Below the pieces are notes generated by a model. It searched no databases. It saw only the letters and a list, made by a program, of their open reading frames with translations, and was not told where the DNA came from. The position numbers and the translations under genes are program-made. A stretch of 57,836 bases of DNA from Bacteroidota bacterium (GTDB lineage Bacteria > Bacteroidota > Bacteroidia > Chitinophagales > Chitinophagaceae), in assembly GCA_029573235.1 (NCBI GenBank), contig JAKQGX010000043.1, positions 1 to 57,836 of the forward strand, given 5' to 3'. Positions 36,101 to 45,311 of the stretch are shown piece by piece; the first letter of the stretch is position 1, and every line of letters starts with the position of its first letter.

Positions 36101-36713
36101 TGAGGGCTGCTTCGAGGCGGATGCTATCCAGTATGTATCCGTTGGCTTGAAAGTTGAACTGCGATTGAAGGGCTACATCTTGTTGGTTGCCCAAGGAGAT
36201 GCTGCGCCCATAGCTGCCCGTATAATCCAATCGGCTGTTATCGGAAAAGATATTATAGTCTCCATCGTTTTGACGGTAGATGTAAAACAGAGTGTTGGAG
36301 TCAATTTCGCTTCGGGCCTTGTGCCGGTATGATTGGGTAAAAGAAAGAGGTAATACACGATAGCGAACGCGAACGGAATCGCAAGCCGGAGGGTGTTTCC
36401 ATACCAATAGCGATGCATACGGATAAAACTCATAGGCACTATCGGCAACTCCGAATATGGATAGCGATGCGGGAGCGATGGAAAGGCTGTCCAGTTGCAG
36501 ACTGTCGGTGGTCGTTGTTAGGGTTTTGTATCGAATGTTGGAAAGCTGGGAGAAGGTAGGTGCTTGTGCACTGGCGGTATGGATGCATAGCAGCAAACTC
36601 CACAATAGCCACCATCGAATGCCGATATGGATGCCATAGCCACCCGGGGCAATGTGTGGGGATTGCCTCATCGTGAAATGTAGATGAACGGAGCGTCGCA
36701 AATCAAGCTTCAT
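33141..36713 (-). CDS. Large outer-membrane protein of unknown function with SprA-like segments
   Basis: This 1190-residue protein has an internal signal-like stretch (WWLLWSLLLC to ASAQ, about residues 33-50) and is otherwise beta-rich with many aromatic strands, ending in MSIRAIL. Residues about 150-390 contain a block I associate with a conserved Bacteroidota outer-membrane family: SYGRSISLGNQQD, EGNQGPYKLSGNNGE, LAGTEKVYVDDQLM, then RGENADYIINYNTAEITF. The last resembles repeats of the giant T9SS translocon SprA, but this protein is half that size and has no SprA-wide similarity that I can trace. The start could be ATG 36713 or 36671; the second gives a more normal signal peptide. No sorting domain is present, so it is likely a barrel in the outer membrane. 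Confidence 0.6.
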   Translation of the reverse strand: MKLDLRRSVHLHFTMRQSPHIAPGGYGIHIGIRWWLLWSLLLCIHTASAQAPTFSQLSNIRYKTLTTTTDSLQLDSLSIAPASLSIFGVADSAYEFYPYASLLVWKHPPACDSVRVRYRVLPLSFTQSYRHKARSEIDSNTLFYIYRQNDGDYNIFSDNSRLDYTGSYGRSISLGNQQDVALQSQFNFQANGYILDSIRLEAALTDNTLPFQPEGNTQRLQEFDQITIRLSKNKHLLQMGDYQLEAPKGYFMQYYKRVQGLYYQTEFPLNKRITQRLGVSGSIAKGQFSRNSFQGKEGNQGPYKLSGNNGELFFIVLAGTEKVYVDDQLMQRGENADYIINYNTAEITFMPRKMITKDARIQVLFEYQDKNYLNSLLYAYNEWQIGAKWQLRLDAYSNQDAKNQPYLQNLNGSQKLFLSGVGDSVHQAFYPSITRDSYATDKLLYRMTDTLVNGIHYDSVFVFTSNPDSALYALSFSYVGAHKGHYNLSTGTANGRVYDWVAPQDGIPQGSYLPAILLIAPKKQQLFRLSTQYQIDSLKALRIEVSGSNNDPNLFATKDNNTHWGLATRVQYNEQRVGNKKAAPQQQWHWQNQISYEYIQQRYKAIAPFRNVEFGRDWNAPMLNIQNEEEHLLQASTHLQQQKWGKTEYQFGYYKRGGHYQGYRNGISYLYQRASVRMGVNGNFLFSTDNLQQSQYWRPSLFAEYRLPWMLKPYIGGSYALERNAIRHSHTDSLLPAAFYFDILRAYIRTAEQQPTSWSLTYYTRRDKLPQQQHWQDQSRSQNIEWKLGLNAWKQHRINLISTYRHTSYYDTVSTHSQPEQSLLGRLDYNGNLFRNVAIINSLYEFGSGQEQRKSYTYIEVPAGQGVYTWVDYNGDGVQQSNEFEVALYPDQKRFIKVFTPTNEYVKVNYVNFNLSVLLEPGSYWEEGKKNKTQRFLSRFSSQSFLQISNRMLASEGLNAYNPFAKSLSDTTIILSNTSVGASVYFNRNSSKWGIDYNLQANTGKQLLLYGMDATHHRQHLYKLRWNIIQPISVNLQASHGNRSYAAAASENRSYQMRYQSIEPSVTWLFQNALRMTSNYKYEQRHNSVLYGGENAIIQSAQIAIRYSQPTIGALQLRGTYAGIQYNGNTAAPISFVLLDALQKGNNYLWYLNWVRQVGNGIELLLEYEGRKPGNAPVIHTGRMSIRAIL

Positions 36714-36855
36714 AGAAGTACGGCTGCCGGTAACCCTCCTAATTAAAAAAATATATTATCCGCAATGGGCGGCTGTGATGGTTTGGCAGTCGAAATATAC
36801 GCTAATAACGCAAAACGCAGGGAAGCAAGTATCGTTCTGTTTCCGTTTGGTAACG

Positions 36856-36863
36856 TACTTTTG
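36856..36863 (+). promoter_or_regulatory. -7 element TACTTTTG of the cysteine desulfurase gene
   Basis: Exact TAnnTTTG ending 23 bases before the ATG at 36887. Confidence 0.5.
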
Positions 36864-36886
36864 CCGAAATTTTTTGAAAACCAGAC

Positions 36887-38014
36887 ATGCAGCGAATTTA
36901 TTTTGATAATGCGGCAACAACCTCTTTGGATCCCGAGGTGTTGGAAGCGATGATGCCTTACTTGACATCGAAATTTGGAAACCCTTCATCGGTATATTCT
37001 TACGGAAGGGAAACGAAGATGGGCATAGAAGCTGCGCGCAAATCGGTGGCGCATTTATTGAATTGTGCACCGGGTGAATTGTTTTTTACATCAGGTGGTA
37101 CAGAAGGTACCAATACGGCTATTCGTGCTGCCATACACGATTTGAAGTGTCAGCATATCATCACTTCGCCTATCGAACACCATGCTACTTTGCATACGGT
37201 AGAACATTACGCTTCCAAAGGGATACCGGTGAGCTATGTGCAACTATTACCCAACGGACATGTGGATTTGACACATTTGGAAACCCTGCTGGCGGCACAT
37301 CCGAAGTCGTTGGTAACGCTGATGCATGCCAATAATGAAATCGGGAACTTGCTAAAAGTGAAGAAAGTTGGGGAGTTATGTGAAAAATACGGTGCCATTT
37401 TCCATTGTGATATGGTGCAGACCATCGGGCATTATCCCATCGATTTAGAAAAACTGAACGTACACTTTGCCGTGGCTTCGGGGCATAAATTTCATGGGCC
37501 CAAAGGTGTGGGCATCTTGTATGTGAACCACCAAGTAGCCGTAACGCCCATGCTGAAGGGTGGTTCGCAAGAACGAAACATGCGTGCCGGTACCGAAAAT
37601 GTATATGGCATTGTGGGTTTTGCGAAGGCATTGGAATTGGCTATGGAACATTATGAAAGAGATAGTGCCAAGGTGTTGGAAGTAAGAAATTATATGCGCG
37701 ACCGATTGCAGCAAGCCTTCCCAACGGTTACCGTGAATGGAGATGCCGGCGAACATTGCCTTTATACCGTACTGAATGTGTCTTTCCCAATGACCGACAA
37801 ACTGGAGATGCTATTGTTTAATTTGGATATTGCCGGTATTTGTACCAGTGGTGGCAGTGCTTGCAGCAGTGGTGCCAGCTCGGTAAGTCATGTGATAAAA
37901 GCGTTGCATCCTACTACTGCCGATACCATGATTCCGGTGCGCTTCTCCTTTAGTAAATACAATACGAAAGAAGAAGTGGACATTGTGATAGAGAAGCTGA
38001 AGGGCATGATGTAA
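36887..38014 (+). CDS. Cysteine desulfurase (NifS/IscS family)
   Basis: This 375-residue PLP enzyme takes sulfur from cysteine as an enzyme-bound persulfide for Fe-S clusters, tRNA thiolation and other uses. The N-terminal YFDNAATT, the histidine region SPIEHHAT, the PLP lysine Lys201 in SGHKFHGPKG, and the persulfide Cys326 in GGSACSSGA are all present. This places it among group I (IscS/NifS) enzymes with a long, mobile Cys loop. No iscU or other partner adjoins it. aroA follows 17 bp downstream on the same strand, so both may share a transcript. IscS versus NifS cannot be decided from this context. Confidence 0.92.
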   Translation: MQRIYFDNAATTSLDPEVLEAMMPYLTSKFGNPSSVYSYGRETKMGIEAARKSVAHLLNCAPGELFFTSGGTEGTNTAIRAAIHDLKCQHIITSPIEHHATLHTVEHYASKGIPVSYVQLLPNGHVDLTHLETLLAAHPKSLVTLMHANNEIGNLLKVKKVGELCEKYGAIFHCDMVQTIGHYPIDLEKLNVHFAVASGHKFHGPKGVGILYVNHQVAVTPMLKGGSQERNMRAGTENVYGIVGFAKALELAMEHYERDSAKVLEVRNYMRDRLQQAFPTVTVNGDAGEHCLYTVLNVSFPMTDKLEMLLFNLDIAGICTSGGSACSSGASSVSHVIKALHPTTADTMIPVRFSFSKYNTKEEVDIVIEKLKGMM

Positions 38015-38031
38015 ACAAATAGCACGCATCC

Positions 38032-39378
38032 ATGGTGAATGGTGCTTTACACATGGTGCGTGCCTTCTTCACCCATATTTTGGAGCATTTGTCGAACACT
38101 ACATCCATATCTATTTTACCTTCCTCTATACTGGGGACGTTGCGGGTGCCTCCCTCCAAAAGTATGACGCAACGACTGTGTGCTGCTGCCTTGCTGCATC
38201 GGGGGACTACCTATATCCATCAACCCGGCAATACGGATGACGATCAGGCAGCACTCCGCATCATACGTGATTTAGGTGCACGTATCGAACTGCTGAATGA
38301 AGGAGTGTGGCGTATAGACAGTAATGGCTTGCAACCCATTCATAATACCATTTTTTGTGGTGAAAGTGGACTTTCGGCTCGCTTGTTTACCACCCTTGCT
38401 GCCCTGTCTTCACAACCCATAACCCTTACCGGGACCGGAAGTTTGTTGCGCCGCCCCATGAGTGATTTGTTGCGCGTATTGCAGTCTTTACAAGTTCGCA
38501 CAACCGATACTCAAGGATGCTTGCCCATAACCGTACAAGGTCCGTTGTCAATACAAGATGTGACGATAGATGCCTCGCTGAGCTCACAGTATTTATCCGG
38601 ATTGCTCTTTGCTTATGCCTTTGCTGCAACTAAGGAAGTAGTGATAACCGCGAACGAGTTGGTGAGCACACCTTATGTAGATTTGACGTTAGATGTATTG
38701 AAAGCATTTGGTAGAAAGGTAAGACACGATCAATACCGACGATTTATCATAACTCCCGTTACGACTTCGTTGAAGGAAGTTGTGGTATCTCCCGAAGCTG
38801 ATTGGAGCAGTGCGGCTTATTGGCTAGTTGCTGCTGTTATCAAAGGATCGGTACGATTGGAGGGGTTACAAATGAAAAGCTCGCAAGGAGATCTTGCGAT
38901 ATTAGATATTGTTCGCGGATGTGGCGGAAAGGTGGAAATGTTGGATGATGCTTTACTTGTGAATATGGCTACAACACACTTGACCGCTTTTGAATATGAT
39001 GCTACCCATACGCCGGATTTGTTTCCTATACTGGCTATATTGGCTACAGCTTGCAAAGGAGTATCTGTCATTCAAGGGCTACATCGATTGTCGCACAAAG
39101 AGAGCAACCGTATTCAGTCTATTACGGAGATGCTTCATGCTTTTGGCGTGCCTTTTACTATTGCATCGAATGCCTTACAAATCGAAGGAGTAACGTCGTT
39201 GAAAGCCGCTAATATTAGAGCTCATCACGATCATCGTATTGCAATGGCGGCGGCTATTGGGGCTTTACGGGCAAGAGGTGCTGTAACGATAGACGACGCA
39301 GTTTGTGTGTCGAAATCGTATCCTGCTTTTTTTGAGCACTTGCGTTCGTTGGGAGTTAATACAACATCCGTACTTTGA
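38032..39378 (+). CDS. aroA: 3-phosphoshikimate 1-carboxyvinyltransferase (EPSP synthase)
   Basis: This enzyme joins phosphoenolpyruvate to shikimate 3-phosphate in aromatic amino-acid synthesis. Visible are PPSKSMTQR near the N-terminus (Lys, Ser and Arg of the active site), GESGLSARLF, the LLRRPM loop, the SSQYLSGLL strand, SHKESNRI and HHDHRIAMA. The frame opens at ATG 38032 (448 residues), but the first ~20 residues look unlike the family. In-frame starts at ATG 38053 or TTG 38089 would give a more usual beginning, so the start is uncertain. The 3' end overlaps the convergent serA gene by 23 bases. Confidence 0.92.
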   Translation: MVNGALHMVRAFFTHILEHLSNTTSISILPSSILGTLRVPPSKSMTQRLCAAALLHRGTTYIHQPGNTDDDQAALRIIRDLGARIELLNEGVWRIDSNGLQPIHNTIFCGESGLSARLFTTLAALSSQPITLTGTGSLLRRPMSDLLRVLQSLQVRTTDTQGCLPITVQGPLSIQDVTIDASLSSQYLSGLLFAYAFAATKEVVITANELVSTPYVDLTLDVLKAFGRKVRHDQYRRFIITPVTTSLKEVVVSPEADWSSAAYWLVAAVIKGSVRLEGLQMKSSQGDLAILDIVRGCGGKVEMLDDALLVNMATTHLTAFEYDATHTPDLFPILAILATACKGVSVIQGLHRLSHKESNRIQSITEMLHAFGVPFTIASNALQIEGVTSLKAANIRAHHDHRIAMAAAIGALRARGAVTIDDAVCVSKSYPAFFEHLRSLGVNTTSVL

Positions 39379-40582
39379 TGGTACCTTTCACTTGCTTTAA
39401 AATTTCGTAAGCACTGGCGGCAATCGTGGTACCAATGTCCAATACTACATACCCCGTGTCTTCATTCGTCTTCAAGTATTGTGCTAAAATATTGATGCCG
39501 TTGTTGGACAAATGGGTGTTGATTTCTGAAAGTACGCCGGGAATGTTTTGATGGATATGTAATATACGGTGTGCCTTTTCAATAGGCGCCAACTCCAATG
39601 CAGGAATGGTATGAGAGCCAAAAGAAGTACCACTTTCTATAAAGTCAATAATCTTAGTGCTAACATCTATGCCAATGCCGGCTTGGGCTTCTTCGGTACT
39701 GCCACCAATGTGCGGGGTGAGCAACACATTATCCATACCTTGCAGTGGACAAGTAAACACATCACCATTTGCCTGTGGCTCAACCGGAAAAACATCAATC
39801 GCCACACCACTCAATCGACCCTTTTCTAATGCCTTCTTTATAGCATCCATATCGACTACTTCGCCTCGAGCATAATTGATGAGTAGCGTATTCGGACGGC
39901 AATAGGATAGTGTGGTTTCGTTGATAAGATGATGGGTTTGTGAGGTAGCGGGTACATGCAACGATACTACATCACTTTCTTCCATTAACGACTTGATGCT
40001 GGCAGCCACACGAGCATTTCCAAGAGGCAGCTTTTTCTGAATATCGTAATAGATAACTTTCATGCCTATGGCTTCTGCTAAGACACTCACTTGACTGCCG
40101 ATATTGCCATAGCCAATGATGCCTAAGGTTTTCCCTCGAACCTCATGACAGTGGTCGCTTGCTTTCATCCAAACTCCTTGGTGGGCTTGCTTGTTTCTAT
40201 CAATGGCTTTTCGGAAAAGCATTATGATAGCTCCAATGACCAATTCGGCTACGGAGCGAGTGTTAGAATAGGGAGCATTAAATACAGCCACACCTTTACG
40301 GCGAGCATCGGAGATGGCGACTTGATTGGTGCCAATGCAAAAACAACCAATAGATAGGAGTCGCTCAGCCTGCTGCAAGACCTTGGGCGTTACTTGTGTT
40401 TTTGACCGAATTCCTAAGATATGTACCTGCTGAATAGCTGCAATAAGCTCTTCTTCAGACAGGGCTGCTTTCAGGTGTTGAATATCCGTATAACCACGTT
40501 CACGAAACAGTTGAACGGCTTCTTGGTTGATGTTCTCCAGCAGCAATATCTTTATCTTGTTTTTGGGATAGCTCGTTTGCAT
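39356..40582 (-). CDS. serA: D-3-phosphoglycerate dehydrogenase
   Basis: This 408-residue enzyme carries out the first step of serine synthesis, oxidising 3-phosphoglycerate with NAD. Length and layout match the short E. coli type: a substrate domain, a Rossmann NAD domain (GIIGYGNIGSQ near residue 155), the catalytic His in TPHIGGSTEEAQ, and a C-terminal ACT domain (about 335-408, beginning HRILHIHQNIPGVLSEIN) that usually senses serine. It reads convergently with aroA and shares 23 bases of coding sequence with it. A -7 element lies 11 bases upstream of the ATG. Confidence 0.93.
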   Translation of the reverse strand: MQTSYPKNKIKILLLENINQEAVQLFRERGYTDIQHLKAALSEEELIAAIQQVHILGIRSKTQVTPKVLQQAERLLSIGCFCIGTNQVAISDARRKGVAVFNAPYSNTRSVAELVIGAIIMLFRKAIDRNKQAHQGVWMKASDHCHEVRGKTLGIIGYGNIGSQVSVLAEAIGMKVIYYDIQKKLPLGNARVAASIKSLMEESDVVSLHVPATSQTHHLINETTLSYCRPNTLLINYARGEVVDMDAIKKALEKGRLSGVAIDVFPVEPQANGDVFTCPLQGMDNVLLTPHIGGSTEEAQAGIGIDVSTKIIDFIESGTSFGSHTIPALELAPIEKAHRILHIHQNIPGVLSEINTHLSNNGINILAQYLKTNEDTGYVVLDIGTTIAASAYEILKQVKGTIKVRMLY

Positions 40583-40593
40583 ACGTGAAGGAA

Positions 40594-40601
40594 CAAAACT
40601 A
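40594..40601 (-). promoter_or_regulatory. -7 element TAGTTTTG of serA
   Basis: Exact TAnnTTTG on the minus strand (40601 to 40594), ending 11 bases before the ATG at 40582. Confidence 0.5.
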
Positions 40602-40682
40602 ATTGTATTTACTGTATCGCCTTGCCAATAAATGTTGTTGATGTAAATAGGAACACGTTGATAGAGTTATAGTCAGCTACAG

Positions 40683-40690
40683 TATATTTG
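40683..40690 (+). promoter_or_regulatory. -7 element TATATTTG of the SET-domain gene
   Basis: Exact TAnnTTTG ending 39 bases before the ATG at 40730. Confidence 0.4.
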
Positions 40691-40729
40691 CTCCCTTATA
40701 AAAAATCTACTAAACAGTATTGACCGTTT

Positions 40730-41182
40730 ATGCCATTGTTTGAAAAGCATCTTTACATAGAACTATCCCAAATCCCCAATGCCGGTATGGGACTTTTTAC
40801 CAGCGTTCGTATCCCAAAAGGAGAGAATATTGTAGAGTATAAAGGAAGAAAGACTACTTGGCAAGAAGTGAAAGAAAAAGAAGTAGATAATCTTTACATC
40901 ATGTATGTTTCTGACGATAATGTGATTGACGCAGGCAAGCACAAAAAACAATTAGCCCGCTATGCCAACGATGCTAAAGGGTTGACGAAAGTAGCACACC
41001 TTAAGAACAATGCGCACTTTGTACACGACGACAAAGGCAGGGTGTATTTAGAAGCAACCAGAGATATTCTTCCACAAGAAGAAATCTTCGTGAGCTATGG
41101 CAAGGATTATTGGGATACCATCCGTCACAATATGAAAATAGATGCAGCCGCAAAAAAGAGCAGTAGTAAACAAGCTGTTTAA
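40730..41182 (+). CDS. SET-domain protein (putative lysine methyltransferase)
   Basis: This 150-residue protein consists almost only of a SET domain, the fold of SAM-dependent protein-lysine methyltransferases. The N-terminal strand GMGLFTSVRIPKGENIVEYKG corresponds to the GxGxF/YxG cofactor block, and EIFVSYGKDYW to the C-terminal catalytic block. The usual RFINHSC motif is altered to ARYANDAKG. The last ~20 residues are Lys/Ser-rich. Small bacterial SET proteins of this size are known in Bacteroidota. Their substrate is not known to me. The stop lies 6 bases from that of the convergent secA gene. Confidence 0.8.
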   Translation: MPLFEKHLYIELSQIPNAGMGLFTSVRIPKGENIVEYKGRKTTWQEVKEKEVDNLYIMYVSDDNVIDAGKHKKQLARYANDAKGLTKVAHLKNNAHFVHDDKGRVYLEATRDILPQEEIFVSYGKDYWDTIRHNMKIDAAAKKSSSKQAV

Positions 41183-41188
41183 GCTTGG

Positions 41189-44100
41189 CTACAGCCCTTT
41201 TCCATGGCACTGTTTGTATTTCTTTCCACTACCGCAAGGGCAGGCATCGTTACGACCAATCTTTGGCCCGGCTTGTACGGGAGTGCGTTTTACGGACTCT
41301 CCATTATTGGCTAAGTCGTGTTCGTTGGCAGCGTAATCTTCTCCTGCAGCATCTACCTCTTCTTTGTTAGAGCGCATTTGGCTCATGTCGGTATGATATG
41401 GGATTTCTGCTGCTGCTTGTGGCGGTGCTTGTTCCATTGGGATACCTGCTCTGAACAAGAAGGAAATGATATTGCGATTGGTTTCGAGCAACATTTGTTT
41501 AAACAAGTTGAAGGCTTCAAACTTGTAGATGAGTAATGGGTCTTTTTGCTCATAAGAAGCCATTCTTACCGATGTGCGCAGGTCGTCCATGGCTCTGAGG
41601 TGGTCTTTCCAAGCCTCGTCAATCATTGCCAGTGTCATGCTTTTTTCCAGCATTTGCACCACGGGGCGCACTTCTTGCTCTACGGCATCTTTTAGGTTCA
41701 CATATATCTGCAATCCTTTTATTCCGTCGGTAAAGGGAATAACAATGTTTTCTACACGGTCTCCGTTTTGTTCTTTTATCTGTTGCAATGTGGGGAGCAT
41801 GTGCTCTTTCATGGCAGCCCACTTGCGGTTGTAAAATTCCTTTGCTTGTGCATAAAGCTGGTCAGCCACATCATTGAGGTTGGCTTTGTCGAAGCCTTCT
41901 TTCGGAGTTGAAGGTTCAATGGCCAAGTATTTCATTACTTCCAGGCTAAAGGCATCATAATCTCTGGAGGCATCAAACTGGAATACCAAATCATTGCATA
42001 CATCAAACAAGGCATTGTCGATATCAATAGACAATCGGTCGCCGGAAAGGGCGTGTTTACGACGTTTGTAGATGACATCTCTTTGCGAGTTCATCACATC
42101 ATCGTACTCCAATAAGTGCTTCCGCGTACCGAAGTTGTTTTCTTCTACTTTTCGTTGGGCACGCTCAATGGATTTCGTAATCATGCCGTGTTGCAATACT
42201 TCTCCCTCTTTGTGTCCCATTTTATCCATAAGTCCGGCTATTCGTTCGGAGCCGAATAAACGCATCAAGTCATCCTCAAGAGATACAAAAAACTGCGAAG
42301 AACCGGGATCGCCCTGGCGACCGGCACGACCGCGAAGCTGCCTATCTACACGACGACTTTCGTGTCTTTCCGTGCCGATGATGGCTAACCCTCCCGCATC
42401 TTTTACCCCTTGTCCCAACTTGATATCCGTACCACGGCCGGCCATATTGGTAGCGATGGTAACGGCTTTTGCCAATCCGGCTTCCGCAACTATTTGCGCT
42501 TCTTTAGCGTGCTGTTTAGCGTTCAGTACATTGTGGTTTATCTTTTTTTGCTGTAGCATACGGCTCAGTAATTCCGATACTTCTACATTGGTAGTACCCA
42601 CAAGTACCGGTCTTCCGGCTTCGCTCAGTTTTTCTATTTCGTCAATAACGGCTTTGTATTTTTCTCTTTTGGTTTTGTAAACTAAGTCTTGTTGGTCTTT
42701 GCGTGCAATGGGTAGGTTGGTAGGAATGGTGATAACATCCAACTTATAAATTTCCCAAAACTCGCCTGCTTCGGTTTCGGCAGTACCGGTCATACCAGCC
42801 AGCTTGTGGTACATACGGAAATAGTTTTGCAAGGTTACCGTAGCAAAAGTTTGTGTTGCAGCTTCAACGGCTACATTTTCTTTCGCTTCAATAGCTTGAT
42901 GTAATCCTTCGCTATAACGGCGCCCTTCTAATATACGCCCGGTTTGCTCGTCTACTATTTTTACTTTGCCATCCATTACCACATACTCGATGTCTTTATC
43001 AAATAGGGTATAGGCTTTCAGTAATTGTTGTACGGAGTGGATACGATCAGCTTTGATGGCGTAGTCTTGTAATATGGCATCTTTGCGTTGCAATTTTTCC
43101 TCAGGCGAAATGGTTGCATTTTCGATATTCGCTAATTCCGTTGCGATATCGGGCATTACAAAGAAGTTAGGATCTTCGCCGGCGCCGGTAATTAATTGAA
43201 TGCCTTTTTCGGTGAGGTCAACACTTTTTTGTTTTTCTTCAATGGTGAAAAAGAGCTCTTCATTTACCTTGGGCATGTGGCGTTGCTGCTCTCCCAGGTA
43301 ATGGTTTTCGGCTTTTTGTAGTACTTGCTTATTGCCTTCTTCACTCAGGAATTTTATTAAGGCGCTGTTTTTGGGAAGCCCACGATACGCGCGATACAAG
43401 AATAATCCTCCGCTTTCTTTATCTGTTTTCCCTTCAGCCATCAATCGCTTCGCTTCTGTAAGGCTATTGTTAACTACCTTACGTTGAGCTTCTATCAATT
43501 TTTCGATGCGTGGCTTTAGCGCATGAAACTGTTGTTCATCACCCTTGGGTACCGGTCCGGAAATAATTAATGGTGTACGCGCATCGTCAATAAGAACGCT
43601 ATCCACTTCGTCCACCATGGCAAAGTGGTGTTTGCGTTGCACCATTTCATCGGTATGCTGCACCATGTTGTCACGCAGGTAGTCAAAGCCAAATTCGTTG
43701 TTGGTACCATAAGTAATATCTGCCATATAGGCATTTCGACGCATGGGTGTATTGGGCTGGTGCTTGTCGATGCAGTCAACGGTGAGCCCTAAGAATTCAA
43801 ACAATGGTCCGTTCCACTCTTGGTCACGACGAGCGAGATAGTCGTTCACCGTAACGATATGCACGCCTTCTCCGGCCAAGGCATTGAGGTAAGCCGGTAA
43901 GGTTGATACCAGGGTTTTCCCTTCTCCGGTTGCCATTTCGGCTATTTTACCATCGTGCAATACGGTGCCACCTATTAGCTGTACATCGTAGTGAATCATG
44001 TTCCATGTAACGGTGTTGCCGGCAGCTTGCCAGGTGTTTTTGAAGATGGCTTTATCACCTTCTATTCTTACGTAATCTTTTTCAATGGCTAATTCTTTAT

Positions 44101-44509
44101 CTAATGCAGTGGCCGTCACTACCAGTTCTTCGTTTTCTTTTAAGCGACGAGAAGTTTCTTTTACGACGGCAAAGGCTTGTGGCAACAATTGCTTTAATAC
44201 TACCTCCAGTTGCTCGTCACGTTGTTTGGCAAGTTTATCAATAGCGGTAAAGTATGCTTCGCGAGCTTGTGGGTCGGTATCGGTGAGGTTGTTTACCTCT
44301 TCGCGTTTAGCCGCTATTTCGGCGTCTATAGGTGCCAAATGTGCTTTGATAGCAGCGCGAAACTCTTGTGTTTTATTTCGTAGTTGGTCTATAGAAAGGG
44401 ATTGGTATTCGTTATAATAGCGATTCACATCGGCTATAATGGGCTCCATGCGTTTTACGTCTTTATCGGACTTGCTGCCCCCGAAAATTTTTGAAAGGAA
44501 TCCTAACAT
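41189..44509 (-). CDS. secA: Preprotein translocase ATPase SecA
   Basis: This 1106-residue motor drives proteins through SecYEG. The DEAD-type motor has GEGKT at about residues 195-199, DEVDSVLID, and a second domain with MAGRGTD and [14 protein letters not shown]. The C-terminus carries the zinc-binding SEC-C motif ([18 protein letters not shown]). At 1106 residues it is longer than E. coli SecA (901), with the extra length in inserted segments, common in this phylum. This protein must also feed the T9SS cargo seen in this window into the periplasm. It is preceded by the best promoter match in the window and a leader of about 90 bases. Confidence 0.96.
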   Translation of the reverse strand: MLGFLSKIFGGSKSDKDVKRMEPIIADVNRYYNEYQSLSIDQLRNKTQEFRAAIKAHLAPIDAEIAAKREEVNNLTDTDPQAREAYFTAIDKLAKQRDEQLEVVLKQLLPQAFAVVKETSRRLKENEELVVTATALDKELAIEKDYVRIEGDKAIFKNTWQAAGNTVTWNMIHYDVQLIGGTVLHDGKIAEMATGEGKTLVSTLPAYLNALAGEGVHIVTVNDYLARRDQEWNGPLFEFLGLTVDCIDKHQPNTPMRRNAYMADITYGTNNEFGFDYLRDNMVQHTDEMVQRKHHFAMVDEVDSVLIDDARTPLIISGPVPKGDEQQFHALKPRIEKLIEAQRKVVNNSLTEAKRLMAEGKTDKESGGLFLYRAYRGLPKNSALIKFLSEEGNKQVLQKAENHYLGEQQRHMPKVNEELFFTIEEKQKSVDLTEKGIQLITGAGEDPNFFVMPDIATELANIENATISPEEKLQRKDAILQDYAIKADRIHSVQQLLKAYTLFDKDIEYVVMDGKVKIVDEQTGRILEGRRYSEGLHQAIEAKENVAVEAATQTFATVTLQNYFRMYHKLAGMTGTAETEAGEFWEIYKLDVITIPTNLPIARKDQQDLVYKTKREKYKAVIDEIEKLSEAGRPVLVGTTNVEVSELLSRMLQQKKINHNVLNAKQHAKEAQIVAEAGLAKAVTIATNMAGRGTDIKLGQGVKDAGGLAIIGTERHESRRVDRQLRGRAGRQGDPGSSQFFVSLEDDLMRLFGSERIAGLMDKMGHKEGEVLQHGMITKSIERAQRKVEENNFGTRKHLLEYDDVMNSQRDVIYKRRKHALSGDRLSIDIDNALFDVCNDLVFQFDASRDYDAFSLEVMKYLAIEPSTPKEGFDKANLNDVADQLYAQAKEFYNRKWAAMKEHMLPTLQQIKEQNGDRVENIVIPFTDGIKGLQIYVNLKDAVEQEVRPVVQMLEKSMTLAMIDEAWKDHLRAMDDLRTSVRMASYEQKDPLLIYKFEAFNLFKQMLLETNRNIISFLFRAGIPMEQAPPQAAAEIPYHTDMSQMRSNKEEVDAAGEDYAANEHDLANNGESVKRTPVQAGPKIGRNDACPCGSGKKYKQCHGKGL

Positions 44510-44607
44510 TGTATTGTTTTGTGTAAGAAACAGATTGATTGATTGCTCGATTGATGCAATTATTATGCAGAAAAAAATCTACTGACATGATGACGCATCA
44601 AGGGCGC

Positions 44608-44638
44608 CAAAGCTACGCCAAACCAAGCATTTGGCAAA
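44608..44638 (-). promoter_or_regulatory. secA promoter, full -33/-7 consensus
   Basis: On the minus strand TTTG (44638-44635), a 19-base spacer and TAGCTTTG (44615-44608) match the Bacteroidota consensus exactly. The expected transcription start near 44602 leaves a leader of about 90 bases before the secA ATG, much longer than elsewhere in the window. Confidence 0.75.
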
Positions 44639-44744
44639 GTGAATATAGAAGGAAGGGAAGTTTTTAAAAAAAATAAGGTACAACTCTTGCAAGGCTTAAA
44701 TATTTTTATGTATTTTGGAAACGATTTTGAAAACAGCAACAATT

Positions 44745-45290
44745 ATGAAAAAAACCTTTGTGTTCATTACTACCGTTTTGGCTACCGTATTATTCTCCAA
44801 TTACAGTTTTGCTCAAAGCGCAGATGAAGAATTAGTAACGGTATATCGTTGGTACAACCCTGAGGCAAAAAATTACGTTACCTTGGCAGATGGTCAATAT
44901 CAAGAAGGACAATTACTCAATTGGGGATGGAAAAACAAAACTCCTCTTTTTTATGCATATCGCAATCCAAGTGAAGGAAGAGTAGCCGTAAACGGTTGGT
45001 ACAATCCCGTTACAAACGACTATGTAAGCGTGGCGGAAGATGAATTTACCGATGATCAAATGATTAAAATGGGCTATAAGGATAAGAAAGTTCAGTTCTA
45101 TGCTTTGACTCGCCGTGGTAGTAATACCGTTGCCGTTTATCGTTGGAAATTAGACAAGCAAAAAGATTGGGTTACCATCCCAGAAGAAGGTGATACCGAC
45201 ACTTACTTGAAAAAAGGATACCGCCATAAAACGTTTCAATTCTTTGGTATTTCTCGTGATGTAGATGCCGGTGTTTACAGCCAATTATAG
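44745..45290 (+). CDS. Secreted triple-repeat protein of unknown function
   Basis: This 181-residue protein has a signal peptide (MKKTFVFITT to SFAQ, about 24 residues) and three units of about 42-45 residues. Each begins with an aromatic V-Y/N-xW-Y strand (VYRWYNPEAKNYV, VNGWYNPVTNDYV, VYRWKLDKQKDWV), then D/E-rich turns, a GW/GY-K-K--xF strand and an end like FYAYR/FYALTR/FFGISR. This resembles the bacterial DUF5648-type repeat, but I am not certain. The open frame begins at 44715; ATG 44745 is preferred because it starts the signal peptide. TATTTTGG, close to the -7 consensus, lies upstream, and a terminator follows, so it is a single-gene unit. Confidence 0.7.
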   Translation: MKKTFVFITTVLATVLFSNYSFAQSADEELVTVYRWYNPEAKNYVTLADGQYQEGQLLNWGWKNKTPLFYAYRNPSEGRVAVNGWYNPVTNDYVSVAEDEFTDDQMIKMGYKDKKVQFYALTRRGSNTVAVYRWKLDKQKDWVTIPEEGDTDTYLKKGYRHKTFQFFGISRDVDAGVYSQL

Positions 45291-45311
45291 TATCACATAT
45301 TTACTTCATTC

